NCBI GenBank assembly: GCA_023446865.1
Contig: JAEXPL010000299.1
Location: 1-5,736, forward strand
Length of the DNA: 5,736 nt
DNA from: Verrucomicrobiota bacterium
Lineage (GTDB): Bacteria; Verrucomicrobiota; Verrucomicrobiia; Opitutales; Opitutaceae
Direction of reading: 5' to 3'
The notes beneath the pieces are model-generated. The model was not told where the DNA came from. It saw nothing but the letters and a program-made list of their open reading frames with translations, and ran no database searches. The translations under genes were made by a program, and so were the position numbers. Shown here piece by piece: positions 5,175-5,736 of the stretch. Every line of letters begins with the position of its first letter. Position 1 is the stretch's first letter.

Positions 5175-5736
5175 ATGAAACTCTGGTCGCAGACCTTCAT
5201 TCCCACGCTCAAGGAAAGCCCCGCCGACGCCGAGATCGCGTCGCACAAGCTGCTGCTCCGCGCCGGCCTCGTGCGCAAGCTCACCGGTGGTGTGTACACC
5301 TACCTGCCGCTCGGGCTGAAGGCGCTCCAGAAGATCAGCCAGATCTGCCGCGAGGAGATGGAACGCGCCGGCGCCATCGAGGTGCTGATGCCGCATCTTC
5401 ATCCGGCAGAAACGTGGCAGGCGGGCCCGCGGTGGAACGCCGTGCGTGAGGTCATGTACTCGGTTTCCAGCGCCGGCGCCGGCAAGCGCGCCCCAGCCGA
5501 GCCCGAGATGGTGCTCGGGCCGACGCACGAGGAAGTCGTCACGCCGCTCGTCGCGGGCGACGTCACCAGCTACCGCGACCTGCCGAAAAACATTTTCCAG
5601 ATCCAGACGAAGTTCCGGAACGAGATCCGCCCGCGCTACGGCCTGATGCGCGCCCGCGAGTTTGTGATGAAGGACGGCTACTCCTTCGATGCTGACGACG
5701 CCGGCGCGATCGTCAGCTACCAGAAGATGAAGGAGG
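5175..5736 (+). CDS. proS: Prolyl-tRNA synthetase, bacterial type (5' part only)
   Basis: The first 187 codons are visible and the frame is open to the right edge. The enzyme charges tRNA-Pro with proline in the cytoplasm. The start MKLWSQTFIPTLKESPADAE and the run SHKLLLRAGLVRKLTGGVYTYLPLG (about 23-47) are typical of bacterial ProRS. The latter, with EEMERAGAIEVLMP, covers class II motif 1. Further on are VLGPTHEEVVTPLV (about 114-127), FQIQTKFRNEIRPRYGLMRAREFVMKDGYSF, which is class II motif 2 with its catalytic Arg, and then the edge. The insertion (editing) domain, motif 3 and the anticodon-binding domain lie outside the window, so editing ability cannot be judged. The ATG at 5175 gives the standard N-terminus. 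It lies 103 bp after the chemoreceptor stop and is probably a separate transcription unit. Confidence 0.95.
   Translation, partial: MKLWSQTFIPTLKESPADAEIASHKLLLRAGLVRKLTGGVYTYLPLGLKALQKISQICREEMERAGAIEVLMPHLHPAETWQAGPRWNAVREVMYSVSSAGAGKRAPAEPEMVLGPTHEEVVTPLVAGDVTSYRDLPKNIFQIQTKFRNEIRPRYGLMRAREFVMKDGYSFDADDAGAIVSYQKMKE

Noticed and set aside
2984..5299. 771-codon open frame on the minus strand opposite the Cache-like and chemoreceptor genes
   Set aside because: It is antisense to two well-supported genes, and its translation is His/Arg/Leu-rich with no recognisable domain. Long antisense frames are expected in GC-rich DNA with GC at third positions.

Overview
The window is a GC-rich bacterial chromosomal segment. 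It carries ordinary housekeeping genes with short accessory genes between them. Protein style (NadC and ProRS sequence, a secreted domain familiar from Verrucomicrobia-type genomes), high GC and the lack of Shine-Dalgarno sites suggest a member of the Verrucomicrobiota, perhaps Opitutaceae-like. That placement is inferred from memory of these families, not from any search.

Layout, left to right. The minus strand opens with the 5' part of a biotin--protein ligase gene (birA-like; codons 1-126, cut off by the window edge). Upstream of it on the same strand is a complete nadC (quinolinate phosphoribosyltransferase). The 146-bp gap between them holds a long inverted repeat with competing arms. 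A 233-bp divergent spacer separates nadC from a plus-strand gene for a secreted 274-aa protein with a beta-sandwich-like domain of unknown function. Next come about 200 bp of non-coding, hairpin-rich DNA and a minus-strand tRNA-Gln(UUG) with encoded CCA.

A plus-strand two-gene unit follows. It encodes a small secreted protein that looks like a free-standing Cache/PAS-type sensor domain and, 30 bp later, a complete methyl-accepting chemotaxis protein with a four-helix-bundle ectodomain and no evident HAMP domain. The window closes with the 5' third of proS (prolyl-tRNA synthetase), which runs off the right edge.

Functionally, birA and nadC serve cofactor metabolism (biotin attachment, NAD synthesis), and tRNA-Gln and proS serve translation. 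The Cache-like protein plus chemoreceptor pair may be a split chemosensory module in which the periplasmic protein senses and the receptor signals; this is the most interesting candidate here. A second pattern is that five of the six protein starts lack a purine-rich ribosome site and instead have a C/T-rich tract containing CCTCC or CTCCC just before the ATG. I saw no CRISPR array, insertion sequence, phage gene or clear new defence system.
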